NCBI RefSeq assembly: GCF_000155955.1
Contig: NZ_GG697142.2
Span: 95,646-159,645, forward strand
DNA: 64,000 nucleotides
DNA from: Mitsuokella multacida DSM 20544
GTDB lineage: Bacteria > Bacillota > Negativicutes > Selenomonadales > Selenomonadaceae
Direction of reading: 5' to 3'
Shown here: positions 9,159 to 17,733 of the stretch, piece after piece
Numbering within the stretch: the first letter of the stretch is position 1
Layout: every line of letters starts with the position of its first letter
The notes under the pieces: model-generated
What the model was told of the DNA's origin: nothing
The model's database searches: none
The model's input: the letters and a program-made list of their open reading frames with translations, nothing else
Program-made: the position numbers and the translations under genes

Positions 9159-10190
9159 ATGGAAATGAAGAAGAAAGCCACGATCGTGGATGTAGCCAAG
9201 GAGGCAGGCGTTTCGGTGGCGACGGTATCGCGTGTGGTCAACGGGAACTATCCCGTCAAGCCGGAGACGCGGGAGCGCGTCCAGGCGGCCATCAATGCGC
9301 TGCAGTACGTGCCGAATGTGCAGGCCCGCGAGCTCAACACGCGCCATTCCTCGACGATTGGCGTCGTGGTGCCCGGCCTCTACAACATGTTCTTCGCAGA
9401 GGTCATCGATGGCATCGAGAAGTCCATGCGCCGCCAGGGGTATTCCTTGCTCCTGAACTGTGCACAGAATGATCCGGAGCTCGAGATGGAGTGCATCAAT
9501 GCGCTCGTCTCGCGCAGTGTCTCCGGCATCATCGTCATCAGTCCGAACACGCAGGGCCTGCGCGAGGACTTCTACCGCCGCATCGTCAAGCGCGTGCCGC
9601 TCGTCTTCATCAATGGCTACCACCGCATCCCGAATGTCTCCTACGTCGCCAACGACGAGGCGCTCGGCACGCGGCAGGCCCTTGAGTACCTGACGGGGCT
9701 CGGCCACAAGCGCATCCTCTTCGTCCGCGGTGAGAATTCCGATTCCTATACGGTCAAGGAGAGGGCCTATCGCGCTTTCATGACCGAGCGCGGCCTCTTT
9801 GATGAGGACCATATCGTCGACATCGGCGAGGGTAACAACATCGATACGGTGACGTCCGCGCGCATCAAGCTCATGAAGACGATACCGACGCTTGACCCGA
9901 CGGCAATCTTCTGCTGCAACGACCTCATGGCGACAGGTGCCATCCGCGCCTGCAAGCGCCTCGGCCTCAGCGTGCCGGAGGACATCTCAGTCATCGGCTT
10001 CGATAACATCACGCTCTCCAAGCTCGTGGAACCACAGATCACGACGATGGACCAGAACATGTTTCAGCTCGGCAGCAATGCCGCGGCCGTGCTCGTCGAG
10101 ATGATCCATGGCGGCCAGAGCAAGCGCATCACGCTCGAGAATATCCTGATCACGCGCGAATCGACAGGTCCCTGCAAAATACCAGAATAA
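9159..10190 (+). CDS. galR: LacI/GalR-family transcriptional regulator
   Basis: 343 aa. The N-terminal LacI helix-turn-helix (ATIVDVAKEAGVSVATVSRVVNG) is followed by a periplasmic-binding-protein-like sensor domain (TIGVVVPGLYNMFFAEVIDGIE, VIGFDNITLSKLVEPQITTM). ATG 9159 was chosen because the HTH starts there; the open frame extends to a TTG at 9117 overlapping galT. Being the last gene of the gal operon, it probably represses that operon through the GAAAACGTTTAC sites and so controls itself (inference). Confidence 0.92.
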   Translation: MEMKKKATIVDVAKEAGVSVATVSRVVNGNYPVKPETRERVQAAINALQYVPNVQARELNTRHSSTIGVVVPGLYNMFFAEVIDGIEKSMRRQGYSLLLNCAQNDPELEMECINALVSRSVSGIIVISPNTQGLREDFYRRIVKRVPLVFINGYHRIPNVSYVANDEALGTRQALEYLTGLGHKRILFVRGENSDSYTVKERAYRAFMTERGLFDEDHIVDIGEGNNIDTVTSARIKLMKTIPTLDPTAIFCCNDLMATGAIRACKRLGLSVPEDISVIGFDNITLSKLVEPQITTMDQNMFQLGSNAAAVLVEMIHGGQSKRITLENILITRESTGPCKIPE

Positions 10191-10201
10191 TGAGATCCTT
10201 A

Positions 10202-10237
10202 ATGCTCTCCAAAGCGCAAGCGGCGGAGGGCATTTTT
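10202..10237 (+). terminator. intrinsic terminator of the gal operon
   Basis: ATGCTCTCC pairs with GGAGGGCAT (one G-U), followed by five T. Confidence 0.85.
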
Positions 10238-10240
10238 ATA

Positions 10241-10249
10241 TGGTATAAT
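10241..10249 (+). promoter_or_regulatory. extended -10 promoter
   Basis: TGG-TATAAT four bases after the gal terminator, with no recognisable -35. It is 36 bases before the glucosaminidase gene start. Confidence 0.6.
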
Positions 10250-10284
10250 GGTCAAAAACGATAAATGACAAATTGGAGGTTTCT

Positions 10285-11616
10285 ATGAAGATTTCGCGTG
10301 TGATGCTGGCCACTGCACTCTGCGGGGCCTCGTTCTATTCGCTGCCGTCCATGCTCATGCCGATGACGGCCCAGGCTGCCGCAGCGACCGCCTCGACGGT
10401 AGCGACGGCGGCCTCGACGTCTGCTGCTCCGGTCAAGGCGGCAGTCCCTGCATCGGTGCGCACGATACCGGGGCGGCCTTCGTTCCCCGAGAAGATGGCG
10501 GGCAAGGTCAACCGTCGGGCGATGGACAGCGTCAAGTGGCGCTTGGCGCCGGCCTACGAGGAACCGATGCTCGAGGCGGAGGCCGCTGCCGACACCATCA
10601 CGATCATGGGCGCGGCCGAAGCATCAGAAGAGCAGATGGTCCATTACATCGAAAAGCGCAACCCGCAGCCGAAGCTCAACTGCTCGGTCGAGGACATCGT
10701 CCGCTACTACTATGAGGAGGCCGGGCGCGAGGGCATCCGGCCGGACATCGCGCTCTGCCAGGCCCTGAAGGAGACGGGCTTCTTCGCCTATGGCGGCGAT
10801 GTCTCGCCAAAACAGAACAACTTCTGCGGGCTCGGCGCGACGGGCAACCGCGAGCCGGGCGCGAGCTTCGCGACGCCGCAGCTCGGTGTGCGCGCCCACA
10901 TCCAGCACCTCATGGCCTACGCCACGCAGGAGCGGCCGCACAGCGCGATCGTCGACCCGCGCTACAACCACGTCGTCCGCAACCGCCCCGACATCCACGG
11001 CCACATCACGAAGTGGACGGGGCTCAACGGCGTCTGGGCCGTGCCTGGCACGCGCTACGGCCAGGAGATCCTCTATCTCTGGCAGCAGGCACAGGCGCCG
11101 GATGGCTCCGACGCATCGCTGGCCGCCGCAGAGAAGAAGGTCCGCCAGATGCCGGATGAGGCCAATTCCTACCTGTACCGCGGCATCGTCTACTTCAACC
11201 GCGCTGATTACAAGCAGGCCGAGTCGGACTTCCGGCAGGCAGTCGGGCTCAAGTCCGACTCGATGGCTGCGCATTACAACCTCGCTATAACACAGCAGCG
11301 CGAGGGCAGGCACAAGGATGCGCTCAAGACCTACGATGCGCTGCTGAAGCTCAGTCCGGAGTTCATGCAGGCCTGGTACAACCGCGGCCTCATCGCGCTG
11401 GACCAGAAGAAGGAGTCGGAGGCACTCGCTGACTTCCAGGAGGCGCTGCGCCTGACGCCGCAGACGGCCGATGCCAAGAACGCGCAGGCCGTCGCCTACA
11501 TCCGGCAGAAGAAGTACGAGAAGGCATGGCAGGCCCTCGGCGAGGCGGCCGACATCAATTCGGCGAACATGAACGTGCTTGCCAACCAGTTCATCTTCGA
11601 AGCCTGCCTCAAGTGA
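10285..11616 (+). CDS. exported glucosaminidase-domain protein with TPR repeats
   Basis: 443 aa from ATG 10285, after GGAGG at 10275-10279. Residues 1-31 look like a Sec signal peptide ending in AQA-A, followed by an Ala/Thr/Ser-rich linker. Residues ~115-270 match the GH73 glucosaminidase fold seen in cell-wall hydrolases (GIRPDIALCQALKETGFFAYGGDVSPKQNNFCGLG, with Glu in LKETG as the likely catalytic residue). The C-terminal ~170 residues are four or so TPR units (NSYLYRGIVYFNRADYKQAESDFRQAV and similar). It probably cuts peptidoglycan in the periplasm. The substrate is unproven. Confidence 0.85.
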   Translation: MKISRVMLATALCGASFYSLPSMLMPMTAQAAAATASTVATAASTSAAPVKAAVPASVRTIPGRPSFPEKMAGKVNRRAMDSVKWRLAPAYEEPMLEAEAAADTITIMGAAEASEEQMVHYIEKRNPQPKLNCSVEDIVRYYYEEAGREGIRPDIALCQALKETGFFAYGGDVSPKQNNFCGLGATGNREPGASFATPQLGVRAHIQHLMAYATQERPHSAIVDPRYNHVVRNRPDIHGHITKWTGLNGVWAVPGTRYGQEILYLWQQAQAPDGSDASLAAAEKKVRQMPDEANSYLYRGIVYFNRADYKQAESDFRQAVGLKSDSMAAHYNLAITQQREGRHKDALKTYDALLKLSPEFMQAWYNRGLIALDQKKESEALADFQEALRLTPQTADAKNAQAVAYIRQKKYEKAWQALGEAADINSANMNVLANQFIFEACLK

Positions 11617-11626
11617 GCCGCGCTTA

Positions 11627-11655
11627 TTTCCATTTGCGGAAAATTGTTTTATAAT
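11627..11655 (+). promoter_or_regulatory. possible metG promoter
   Basis: TTTCCA at 11627-11632 and a perfect TATAAT at 11650-11655, spacer 17. The leader to metG is about 75 bases and contains only a 5-bp AGGCG/CGCCT hairpin; no T-box or SAM riboswitch was recognised. Confidence 0.5.
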
Positions 11656-11735
11656 ATAGTGAACACAATCGATTCGCAAGGATCCAGTGAATTTTACGCA
11701 GGCGTTCCATTAGCGCCTAACGGGGAGGAACTTTC

Positions 11736-13688
11736 ATGACGGAAAAGAAACCATTCTACATCACGACGCCGATCTACTATCCGAGTGCCAAGCTCCACAT
11801 CGGACACGCTTACTGCACGACGATCGCGGATTCAATCGCGCGCTTCCATCGCCTCATCGGCGACGATGTCTTCTTCCTGACGGGCTCGGACGAGCACGGC
11901 CAGAAGATCCAGCAGAAGGCCGAAGAGGCTGGCGTCACGCCAATCGAGTACGTCGATAAGATCGTGGCGGGCTTCCAGAATCTCTGGAAACGCCTCCACA
12001 TCAGCAACGATGACTTCATCCGCACGACGCAGAAGCGCCACGAGCGCGTCGTGCAGGAGATCTTCAACCGCATCTACGCGAAGGGTGACATCTACAAGGG
12101 TGCCTACAAAGGCCTCTACTGCACGCCGTGCGAGAGCTACTGGACGGAACACCAACTCGACGAGAACGGATGCTGCCCGGACTGCCACCGCCCGGTGCAG
12201 GAAGTCTCCGAGGAGGCGTACTTCTTCAAGATGAGCAAGTATGCGGACCGCGTGCTGCAGTACATCGAGGACCATCCGGACTTCATCCAGCCGGTCTCGC
12301 GCCGCAACGAGATGATCAACTTCATCAAGCAGGGCCTCGACGACCTCTGCATCTCGCGCACCTCGTTCAACTGGGGCATCCCGGTCCCCATCGATCCGAA
12401 GCACGTCATCTACGTCTGGTTCGACGCACTGACGAACTACCTGACGCCGATCGGCTTCCTCGACGCCCCGGAGAAGTTCCACAAGTACTGGCCGGCTGAC
12501 CTGCACCTCGTCGGCAAGGAGATCGTGCGTTTCCACACGATCATCTGGCCGTGCATCCTCATGGCGCTCGACCTGCCGCTGCCGAAGAAGGTCTATGGCC
12601 ACGGCTGGCTCATCGTCGACGGCGACAAGATGTCAAAGTCCAAGGGCAATGTCGTCGATCCGAATGGTCTTATCGACGAATTCGGCGCCGATGCCATCCG
12701 CTACTTCCTGCTGCGCGAGATCAACCTCGGCCAGGACGGCAACTTCTCGCGCGATGCCCTGATCCAGCGCATCAACAGCGACCTCGCGAACGATCTCGGC
12801 AACCTGCTGCACCGCACGCTCAACATGACCATCAAGTTCCAGAATGGCGTCCTGCTCGCACCGCAGGGCGAGAGCGAAGTCGACAAGTCGCTCAAGGCGG
12901 ACGCCAAGGAGACGGTGGACTTCTTCGAGAAGAACATGAAGGACATGCAGCTCTCTGCCACTATCAAGAAGGTCTGGGCGTTCATCAGCCGCGCGAACAA
13001 GTACATCGACGAGACGACGCCATGGGCTCTGGCCAAAGACCCTGCCAAGAAGCAGGAACTTGCCAACGTCATGTACAACTTGGCTGAATCCCTGCGCATC
13101 ATCAGCGTGCTGATCTCCCCGTTCATGCCGGTCACGGCAGAGCGCATCTGGAAGCAGCTCAACCTGCCACAGGCGTTCAAGGATGTCCAAATCGAGGACA
13201 TCGAGTCGTGGGGCGGCGTGCCAGCAGGACTCAAGGTCGGTGAGCCGGAGCAGCTCTTCCCGCGCATCGAAGTCGAGAAAGAGGCAGAGGAGAAGCCTGC
13301 CAAGAAGGCAAAGCAGGAGAAGGCCGTTAAGCAGAAGAAGGCAGAGCCGAAGGAAGAGGTGCCCGGCGTGATTGGCATCGAGGACTTCGGCAAGGTCAAG
13401 CTGCGCGTGGCAGAAGTCGTGGCAGCCGAGCCGGTGCCGAAGGCCGACAAGCTGCTGAAGCTCCAGCTGAGCCTCGGCGAGGGCCAGCCGCAGCGCCAGG
13501 TCGTCTCGGGCATCGCGCAGTTCTACCAGCCTGATGAGCTCGTCGGCAAGCACGTCGTGCTCGTCGCCAACCTCAAGCCGGCCAAACTCCGCGGCGTCGT
13601 CTCGGAGGGCATGATCCTGGCAGCCAGCGACGGCAAGGGGCTCAAGGTGCTCGAGGTCAACATGCCGGCGGGTACCGAGGTGCGCTGA
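11736..13688 (+). CDS. metG: methionyl-tRNA synthetase with C-terminal tRNA-binding domain
   Basis: Charges tRNA-Met, 650 aa. HIGH is at residues 21-24 and KMSKS at 298-302. A zinc knuckle (CTPCESYW...CCPDCHRPV) lies near residues 130-155. After a Lys/Glu/Ala-rich linker (about residues 509-543), the last ~105 residues form an EMAP/Trbp111-type tRNA-binding domain (IEDFGKVKLRVAEVVAAEPVPKADKLL), which dimerises the enzyme in relatives. Its stop TGA overlaps the tatD start (TGATG). Confidence 0.97.
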   Translation: MTEKKPFYITTPIYYPSAKLHIGHAYCTTIADSIARFHRLIGDDVFFLTGSDEHGQKIQQKAEEAGVTPIEYVDKIVAGFQNLWKRLHISNDDFIRTTQKRHERVVQEIFNRIYAKGDIYKGAYKGLYCTPCESYWTEHQLDENGCCPDCHRPVQEVSEEAYFFKMSKYADRVLQYIEDHPDFIQPVSRRNEMINFIKQGLDDLCISRTSFNWGIPVPIDPKHVIYVWFDALTNYLTPIGFLDAPEKFHKYWPADLHLVGKEIVRFHTIIWPCILMALDLPLPKKVYGHGWLIVDGDKMSKSKGNVVDPNGLIDEFGADAIRYFLLREINLGQDGNFSRDALIQRINSDLANDLGNLLHRTLNMTIKFQNGVLLAPQGESEVDKSLKADAKETVDFFEKNMKDMQLSATIKKVWAFISRANKYIDETTPWALAKDPAKKQELANVMYNLAESLRIISVLISPFMPVTAERIWKQLNLPQAFKDVQIEDIESWGGVPAGLKVGEPEQLFPRIEVEKEAEEKPAKKAKQEKAVKQKKAEPKEEVPGVIGIEDFGKVKLRVAEVVAAEPVPKADKLLKLQLSLGEGQPQRQVVSGIAQFYQPDELVGKHVVLVANLKPAKLRGVVSEGMILAASDGKGLKVLEVNMPAGTEVR

Positions 13689-14464
13689 TGGGCATCGAAC
13701 TCGTCGACACGCACACGCATCTCAATGACGCGAAGTTCCAGGACGATGTCAAAGAGACGGTGGAGCGTGCCAGAGCGGCCGGCGTCACGCGCATGGTCAA
13801 CATGGGCGATACGCTCGCCTCATCAGAGGTAGCTGTCAACCTAGCCGAGGCCTACGACGGTCTCTACGCCGGCGTCGGCATCCATCCGGAGGAAGCCTTT
13901 GAGATGACCTCGCGCGAGGACGACATCCTCGCGGGCTGGACGGACATGCCAAAGGTCGTCGCCATCGGTGAGATTGGCCTCGACTACTACTGGGAAAAGG
14001 ATGCGGAACGGCGCGAACTCCAGCGTCGCATCTTCATCCGCCAGCTTGACCTTGCGCGTGAGCTGCACATGCCCGTCTGTATCCACGACCGCGACGCCCA
14101 CGGCGACACGCTCGCCATCCTCAAGAAAGAGGGAAAGGGCATCCGCGGCGTCCTGCATTGCTACTCAGGCAGCTATGAGATGGCCAGAGAGCTCATCAAG
14201 ATGGGCTGGTACATCGGCGTCGACGGCCCGCTGACCTTCAAGAACGCGGCGAAGCTGCCGGAGATCGTCAAGGCCGTGCCGATGGAACGCCTGCTCGTTG
14301 AGACGGATGCCCCATACATGGCGCCAGTGCCGATGCGCGGCAAGCGGAACGAACCTGCGTATGTGCGATTCGTCGCCGAGAAAGTAGCCGAATTGCGCGG
14401 CATGACGCTGGAAGAAGTGGCGGCGAGGACCACCGAGAATGCGGTCCGATTATACGGTCTATAA
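13688..14464 (+). CDS. tatD: TatD-family metal-dependent hydrolase
   Basis: 258 aa. The metal ligands are visible: DTHTHLND at the N-terminus, GEIGLDYYW, PVCIHDRDA, GVLHCYSG and VETDAPYMAP. TatD proteins are 3'-5' DNases/RNases of DNA repair and quality control. It is coupled to metG by a one-base stop/start overlap, an arrangement common in Firmicutes, and is followed by a terminator. Confidence 0.94.
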   Translation: MGIELVDTHTHLNDAKFQDDVKETVERARAAGVTRMVNMGDTLASSEVAVNLAEAYDGLYAGVGIHPEEAFEMTSREDDILAGWTDMPKVVAIGEIGLDYYWEKDAERRELQRRIFIRQLDLARELHMPVCIHDRDAHGDTLAILKKEGKGIRGVLHCYSGSYEMARELIKMGWYIGVDGPLTFKNAAKLPEIVKAVPMERLLVETDAPYMAPVPMRGKRNEPAYVRFVAEKVAELRGMTLEEVAARTTENAVRLYGL

Positions 14465-14476
14465 GCATAAAACATA

Positions 14477-14519
14477 AAAGTGGTGAGTGGCTCGATGAAA
14501 GAGCGGCTCACCACTTTTT
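14477..14519 (+). terminator. intrinsic terminator after tatD
   Basis: AAAGTGGTGAG pairs perfectly with CTCACCACTTT, then T5. Confidence 0.92.
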
Positions 14520-14575
14520 CATTCCCATTTTTCAGGTTGATTTCAGCTTCAAGTGGGACAATAGAACCATGCAGT

Positions 14576-14605
14576 TTGACACTGCTCGTTTTGCCATGCT
14601 ATACT
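14576..14605 (+). promoter_or_regulatory. strong promoter of the 3D-domain gene
   Basis: TTGACA at 14576-14581 and TATACT at 14600-14605, spacer 18, with an extended TGC before the -10. Confidence 0.8.
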
Positions 14606-14651
14606 GAAATTGTTCTCCTAAGGTTCCCATCACAAAAAAAGGGGGGATTGA

Positions 14652-15464
14652 ATGAGTATAAGACGACTCATTTCCTTGCACAACAAAGCCGAAAAGAAGA
14701 TCCTGGTATGCATGACGCTGGTCATCATGCTCATGATGACGGCGGGATTCACGCGCGCTGGCGCACCCGACAATGCACATCAGGTACAGATCCATGTCGA
14801 TGGACGCACGATTGAACTCAGCACAATACACAGAAATCCAGAAGCAATACTTGAACGAGCTGGCGTGAAACTCAGCGCCAAAGATTCCTACCAGTTACAG
14901 AAACTCGACGACAGAAGTACAGACATCACGATTTATCGAGCGGTCCCTATCACGATTGATTACCAGGGACAGAAAAAGGAAGTCCTGACCAGCACTCGGA
15001 CAGTCAAAGACGCCCTCCTCGAGCAGGGCTACAATCCGGACGATGTGACCGCATCGCCGGGCATGGACGCGAAAATTCACAGCAATATGGACATAGCGGT
15101 GACAGACAGCGCAGCAGCGCAGGCCATCACCGAACCAGAACCCGCAAGAGAACAAGTTGAGACCTCATATGGCATGACACCCTACAGCGCAGTCTACACG
15201 ATGGAAGCGACGGCGTACCTGCCGTGGGATGGCGGCGGTGACGGCATCACGGCCTCAGGCATGCCGGCCCAGTACGGCATCGCAGCCGTCGATACGGACG
15301 TGATCCCGCTCGGGACGCGCCTCTACATCCCAGGCTACGGCGAAGCCATCGCGGCTGACACGGGCGGCGCCATCGTCGGCGACCGCATCGACCTCTGCAT
15401 GGAGGATTACGGCCAGGCAATGGACTTTGGCCGCCGCTATGTGACGGTATATGTACTCGACTGA
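14652..15464 (+). CDS. 3D-domain cell-wall protein with DUF348-like repeats
   Basis: 270 aa, one N-terminal membrane/signal segment (KILVCMTLVIMLMMTAGF). The middle has one or two units like the DUF348 repeats of YabE (VQIHVDGRTIELSTIHRNPEAILERAGV; VPITIDYQGQKKEVLTSTRTVKDALLEQGY). The C-terminal ~90 residues form the 3D domain: MEATAYLPWDGGGDGITASG, AVDTDVIPLGTRLYIPGYGEAIAADTGGAI and DLCMEDYGQAM contain its three conserved aspartates. The fold is shared with lytic transglycosylases, so peptidoglycan cleavage is likely. The start has a GGGGGG seven bases before ATG. Confidence 0.88.
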   Translation: MSIRRLISLHNKAEKKILVCMTLVIMLMMTAGFTRAGAPDNAHQVQIHVDGRTIELSTIHRNPEAILERAGVKLSAKDSYQLQKLDDRSTDITIYRAVPITIDYQGQKKEVLTSTRTVKDALLEQGYNPDDVTASPGMDAKIHSNMDIAVTDSAAAQAITEPEPAREQVETSYGMTPYSAVYTMEATAYLPWDGGGDGITASGMPAQYGIAAVDTDVIPLGTRLYIPGYGEAIAADTGGAIVGDRIDLCMEDYGQAMDFGRRYVTVYVLD

Positions 15465-15497
15465 GGCATAACACACGCATAACGCACATAGGCACAT

Positions 15498-15557
15498 AGA
15501 AAGAAAGAGGAAACGACGCACGAGCATGATGCTCGTGGGCCGTCTCCTCTTTCTTTT
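15498..15557. terminator. bidirectional terminator between convergent genes
   Basis: A long imperfect stem (AAAGAAAGAGGA with TCCTCTTTCTTT, plus an inner ACGAGCAT/ATGCTCGT) has A-rich and T-rich flanks. It serves the 3D gene and the minus-strand gene that ends at 15579. Confidence 0.88.
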
Positions 15558-15578
15558 TGTGTCTGTTTTTTGATGTGG

Positions 15579-16025
15579 TCAGTCTTTCTCGATGGTCATC
15601 TTCGAGTGGTTGGCCTTGGCCTGCTTGATCAGGACCTTGAGACGCTCGATGTTCTCCTTGTGGTGCTGGATCGCGAAGCCGATGCGGATGCGTTCCTCTT
15701 CGGTGAACTCCGGCTTCTCGTAGGCAGCCTCGATGCGCTTGAGGCGCGCCTCGACTTCAGCGAGTTCGTCCTGCATGGGCTTGACATGCTGCAGGGCGAG
15801 GCCGTAGACCGCGCGGATCTGGTCCTCGACGTATTTGGCGTAACTGGGTTCGCCGGAGAACTCACCGAGCCATTTGACCAGGTGGTAGATAATGGCGAAC
15901 GGGTCTTCGGCACGGTTGACCATGTCGAGGACGTCCATCTTGATCTGCTGCTCCTGCCCGTGAGCCCTGTGGATGCTGACGGGCGCATTTTTCTCTTTTT
16001 TCTCGTTCGAGATTTCTTCTGCCAT
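15579..16025 (-). CDS. conserved hypothetical coiled-coil protein
   Basis: 148 aa, soluble, not recognised. The C-terminal half (EVEARLKRIEAAYEKPEFTEEERIRIGFAIQHHKENIERLKVLIKQAK) predicts helices with coiled-coil character; the N-terminus is polar. A ribosome binding site (AAAAGGAAG) precedes the ATG, and codon use matches the neighbours, so it is a real gene. No partner is in the same transcription unit. Confidence 0.8.
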   Translation of the reverse strand: MAEEISNEKKEKNAPVSIHRAHGQEQQIKMDVLDMVNRAEDPFAIIYHLVKWLGEFSGEPSYAKYVEDQIRAVYGLALQHVKPMQDELAEVEARLKRIEAAYEKPEFTEEERIRIGFAIQHHKENIERLKVLIKQAKANHSKMTIEKD

Positions 16026-16058
16026 GGGGAGACACTTCCTTTTCGCTGCGTTTTCTCT

Positions 16059-16067
16059 ATTATACCA
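16059..16067 (-). promoter_or_regulatory. extended -10 promoter (minus strand)
   Basis: TGG-TATAAT on the minus strand, 34 bases before the start of the coiled-coil protein gene. No -35 is evident. Confidence 0.6.
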
Positions 16068-16125
16068 TATGCGCGGTCAGAGGCGCTCTTTGTGTTCGGA
16101 TTCCTTTACAAAGAGACACGTGGTC

Positions 16126-16154
16126 TTGCGCAGATGTACATCCTGTGATACAAT
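16126..16154 (+). promoter_or_regulatory. brnQ promoter
   Basis: TTGCGC at 16126-16131 and TACAAT at 16149-16154, spacer 17, with an extended TGA before the -10. Confidence 0.65.
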
Positions 16155-16211
16155 TAGTATCGCTGGCTGAAAAGTTAAGTGAAAATAATGAAAAGGAAAA
16201 GGAATCAATCC

Positions 16212-17537
16212 ATGAATTCATTCAAGAAGAGCGAACTGCTCACCATCGGCTTCATGATGTTCTCCATCTTCTTCGGCGCGGGCAATCTGATTTTCCCGCC
16301 GGCACTAGGACAGGCGGCAGGCACGAGCACGCCGCTGGCGATGCTGGGCTTCCTGACGACGGGCGTCGGCCTGCCGCTCCTGGGCATCACGGCCATCGCG
16401 CTGCAGGGCGGCCGCTACATCGAGCTCATCAACAGCAGGACCTACCCGTGGTTCGCAACGGCGCTGCTTGTCGTGCTCTACCTCTGCATCGGCCCGGTCT
16501 TTGCCGTGCCGCGAACAGGAGCCGTCTCGTTTGAGATTGGCATCCGCCCGTTCCTGCAGGAGGACTCGCTGATGGTGGGGCAGGCCGTCTACACGGCGCT
16601 GTTCTTCGGCGCTTCGTACTACCTCTCGCTGAACCCCAACAAGCTCATCGATCGCGTCGGCAAGCTCCTGACGCCGGTCCTGCTCATCGTGCTGGCCGTA
16701 TTGTTCATCAAGGCTTTTGCCACGCCGCTCGGCACGATCTTGCCGGCGACGGGCAACTACATCGATGCGCCGTTCACGCAGGGCTTCCAGGACGGCTACC
16801 AGACGATGGATCTCTTGGCATCGGTTGCCATCGGTACGCTCGTCGTCAACGCCGTGCGCATGCGCGGCGTCACGGACAACCGCGCGATCGGCCGCATCTG
16901 CCTGATTGCCGGCCTCATCACCGTCACGCTTATGGCCTGCGTCTACGGCTCACTCGCGTATCTCGGTGCGACGAGTGCCGCTGTGCTCGGCCATTCGGCT
17001 AACGGCGGCCAGCTGCTCGCGAGCGCCGTCAGCATCTTCTTCAGCACGGCCGGCAACGGCCTCCTGGCGGCTATCATTATCCTGGCCTGCCTGACGACGA
17101 GCTGCGGCATGCTCTCAGGCGGCGCCTGGTTCTTCAACCAGCTCCTCAAGAAGAAGGTCTCCTACGAGCGATTGCTGCTTCTCTTTACGCTCTTCAGCTT
17201 TGCCGTCTCCAATGTCGGCCTCACGCAGATCATCGCCTTGGCCGTGCCGTTCCTCGTGACGATCTACCCGCTCGTCATCGTCTTCGTCATCCTCTCGCTG
17301 TTCGACCGCGTCATCGGCTGGCGCAAGAGCATCTATCACTGGGCGCTGAACCTCACGCTCGTCTTCGCCCTGATCGACGGTCTCAATGCGGCCGGCATCC
17401 ACTTTCATCCGCTCAACCAGCTTTTGACGGCCTACCTGCCGTTCTACAAGCTGACGATGGGCTGGGTCGTGCCGGCCATCTGCGGGACGGTAATCGGCCT
17501 TGTGCTGTCATTCTTCCAGAAGAAAGAAGACATATGA
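16212..17537 (+). CDS. brnQ: branched-chain amino acid:cation symporter, LIVCS family
   Basis: Imports Leu/Ile/Val with Na+ or H+. From ATG 16212 (AAAAGGAAAAGGAA upstream) it is 441 aa, with about 12 membrane segments. The N-terminal signature TIGFMMFSIFFGAGNLIFPPALGQAAG is diagnostic. The in-frame GTG at 16179 has no ribosome binding site. It stands alone, followed by DnaA boxes and a terminator. Confidence 0.95.
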   Translation: MNSFKKSELLTIGFMMFSIFFGAGNLIFPPALGQAAGTSTPLAMLGFLTTGVGLPLLGITAIALQGGRYIELINSRTYPWFATALLVVLYLCIGPVFAVPRTGAVSFEIGIRPFLQEDSLMVGQAVYTALFFGASYYLSLNPNKLIDRVGKLLTPVLLIVLAVLFIKAFATPLGTILPATGNYIDAPFTQGFQDGYQTMDLLASVAIGTLVVNAVRMRGVTDNRAIGRICLIAGLITVTLMACVYGSLAYLGATSAAVLGHSANGGQLLASAVSIFFSTAGNGLLAAIIILACLTTSCGMLSGGAWFFNQLLKKKVSYERLLLLFTLFSFAVSNVGLTQIIALAVPFLVTIYPLVIVFVILSLFDRVIGWRKSIYHWALNLTLVFALIDGLNAAGIHFHPLNQLLTAYLPFYKLTMGWVVPAICGTVIGLVLSFFQKKEDI

Positions 17538-17554
17538 CCTTGACAAGTCAGCAG

Positions 17555-17628
17555 TTATCCACACTTTTGGTGGATAACTGCTGTGCAAATTGTGGATAAC
17601 TTGTGCGGAAGGCTCCGACTTATCCACA
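17555..17628. other. cluster of four DnaA boxes
   Basis: TTATCCACA occurs perfectly at 17555-17563 (+), 17591-17599 (-) and 17620-17628 (+), and with one change (last base C) at 17569-17577 (-). The first pair sits in a 13-bp inverted repeat (AGCAGTTATCCAC / GTGGATAACTGCT, 17550-17582). Four boxes in 74 bp with no dnaA or dnaN gene nearby suggest a DnaA-binding control or titration locus, not the main origin (inference). Confidence 0.75.
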
Positions 17629-17629
17629 G

Positions 17630-17672
17630 GAGCAGCGCGTAACAAAAGTTAACGCGCTGCTCTTCTTTTTTT
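17630..17672 (+). terminator. intrinsic terminator after the DnaA-box cluster
   Basis: GAGCAGCGCGT pairs with ACGCGCTGCTC, followed by TTCTTTTTTT. It ends the brnQ transcript, which would run through the DnaA boxes. Confidence 0.9.
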
Positions 17673-17733
17673 GTTACGATAGTAGGTACGATAGAAGATA
17701 CATGGACTTGGAATACAGGAAAGAGGCGATATC

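Noticed and set aside
11617-11735. Riboswitch or T-box upstream of metG
   Set aside because: The 119-base gap is too short and has no T-box sequence or SAM-aptamer pattern.
17550-17582. Perfect 13-bp hairpin after brnQ as its terminator
   Set aside because: It has no T-run. The arms are DnaA boxes, and a proper terminator with T-run follows at 17630.
17550-17630. DnaA-box cluster as the chromosomal origin
   Set aside because: No dnaA, dnaN, recF or gyrase gene is nearby and no clear AT-rich unwinding region with repeats is visible, so a secondary DnaA site is more likely. GC skew of the whole genome would decide.
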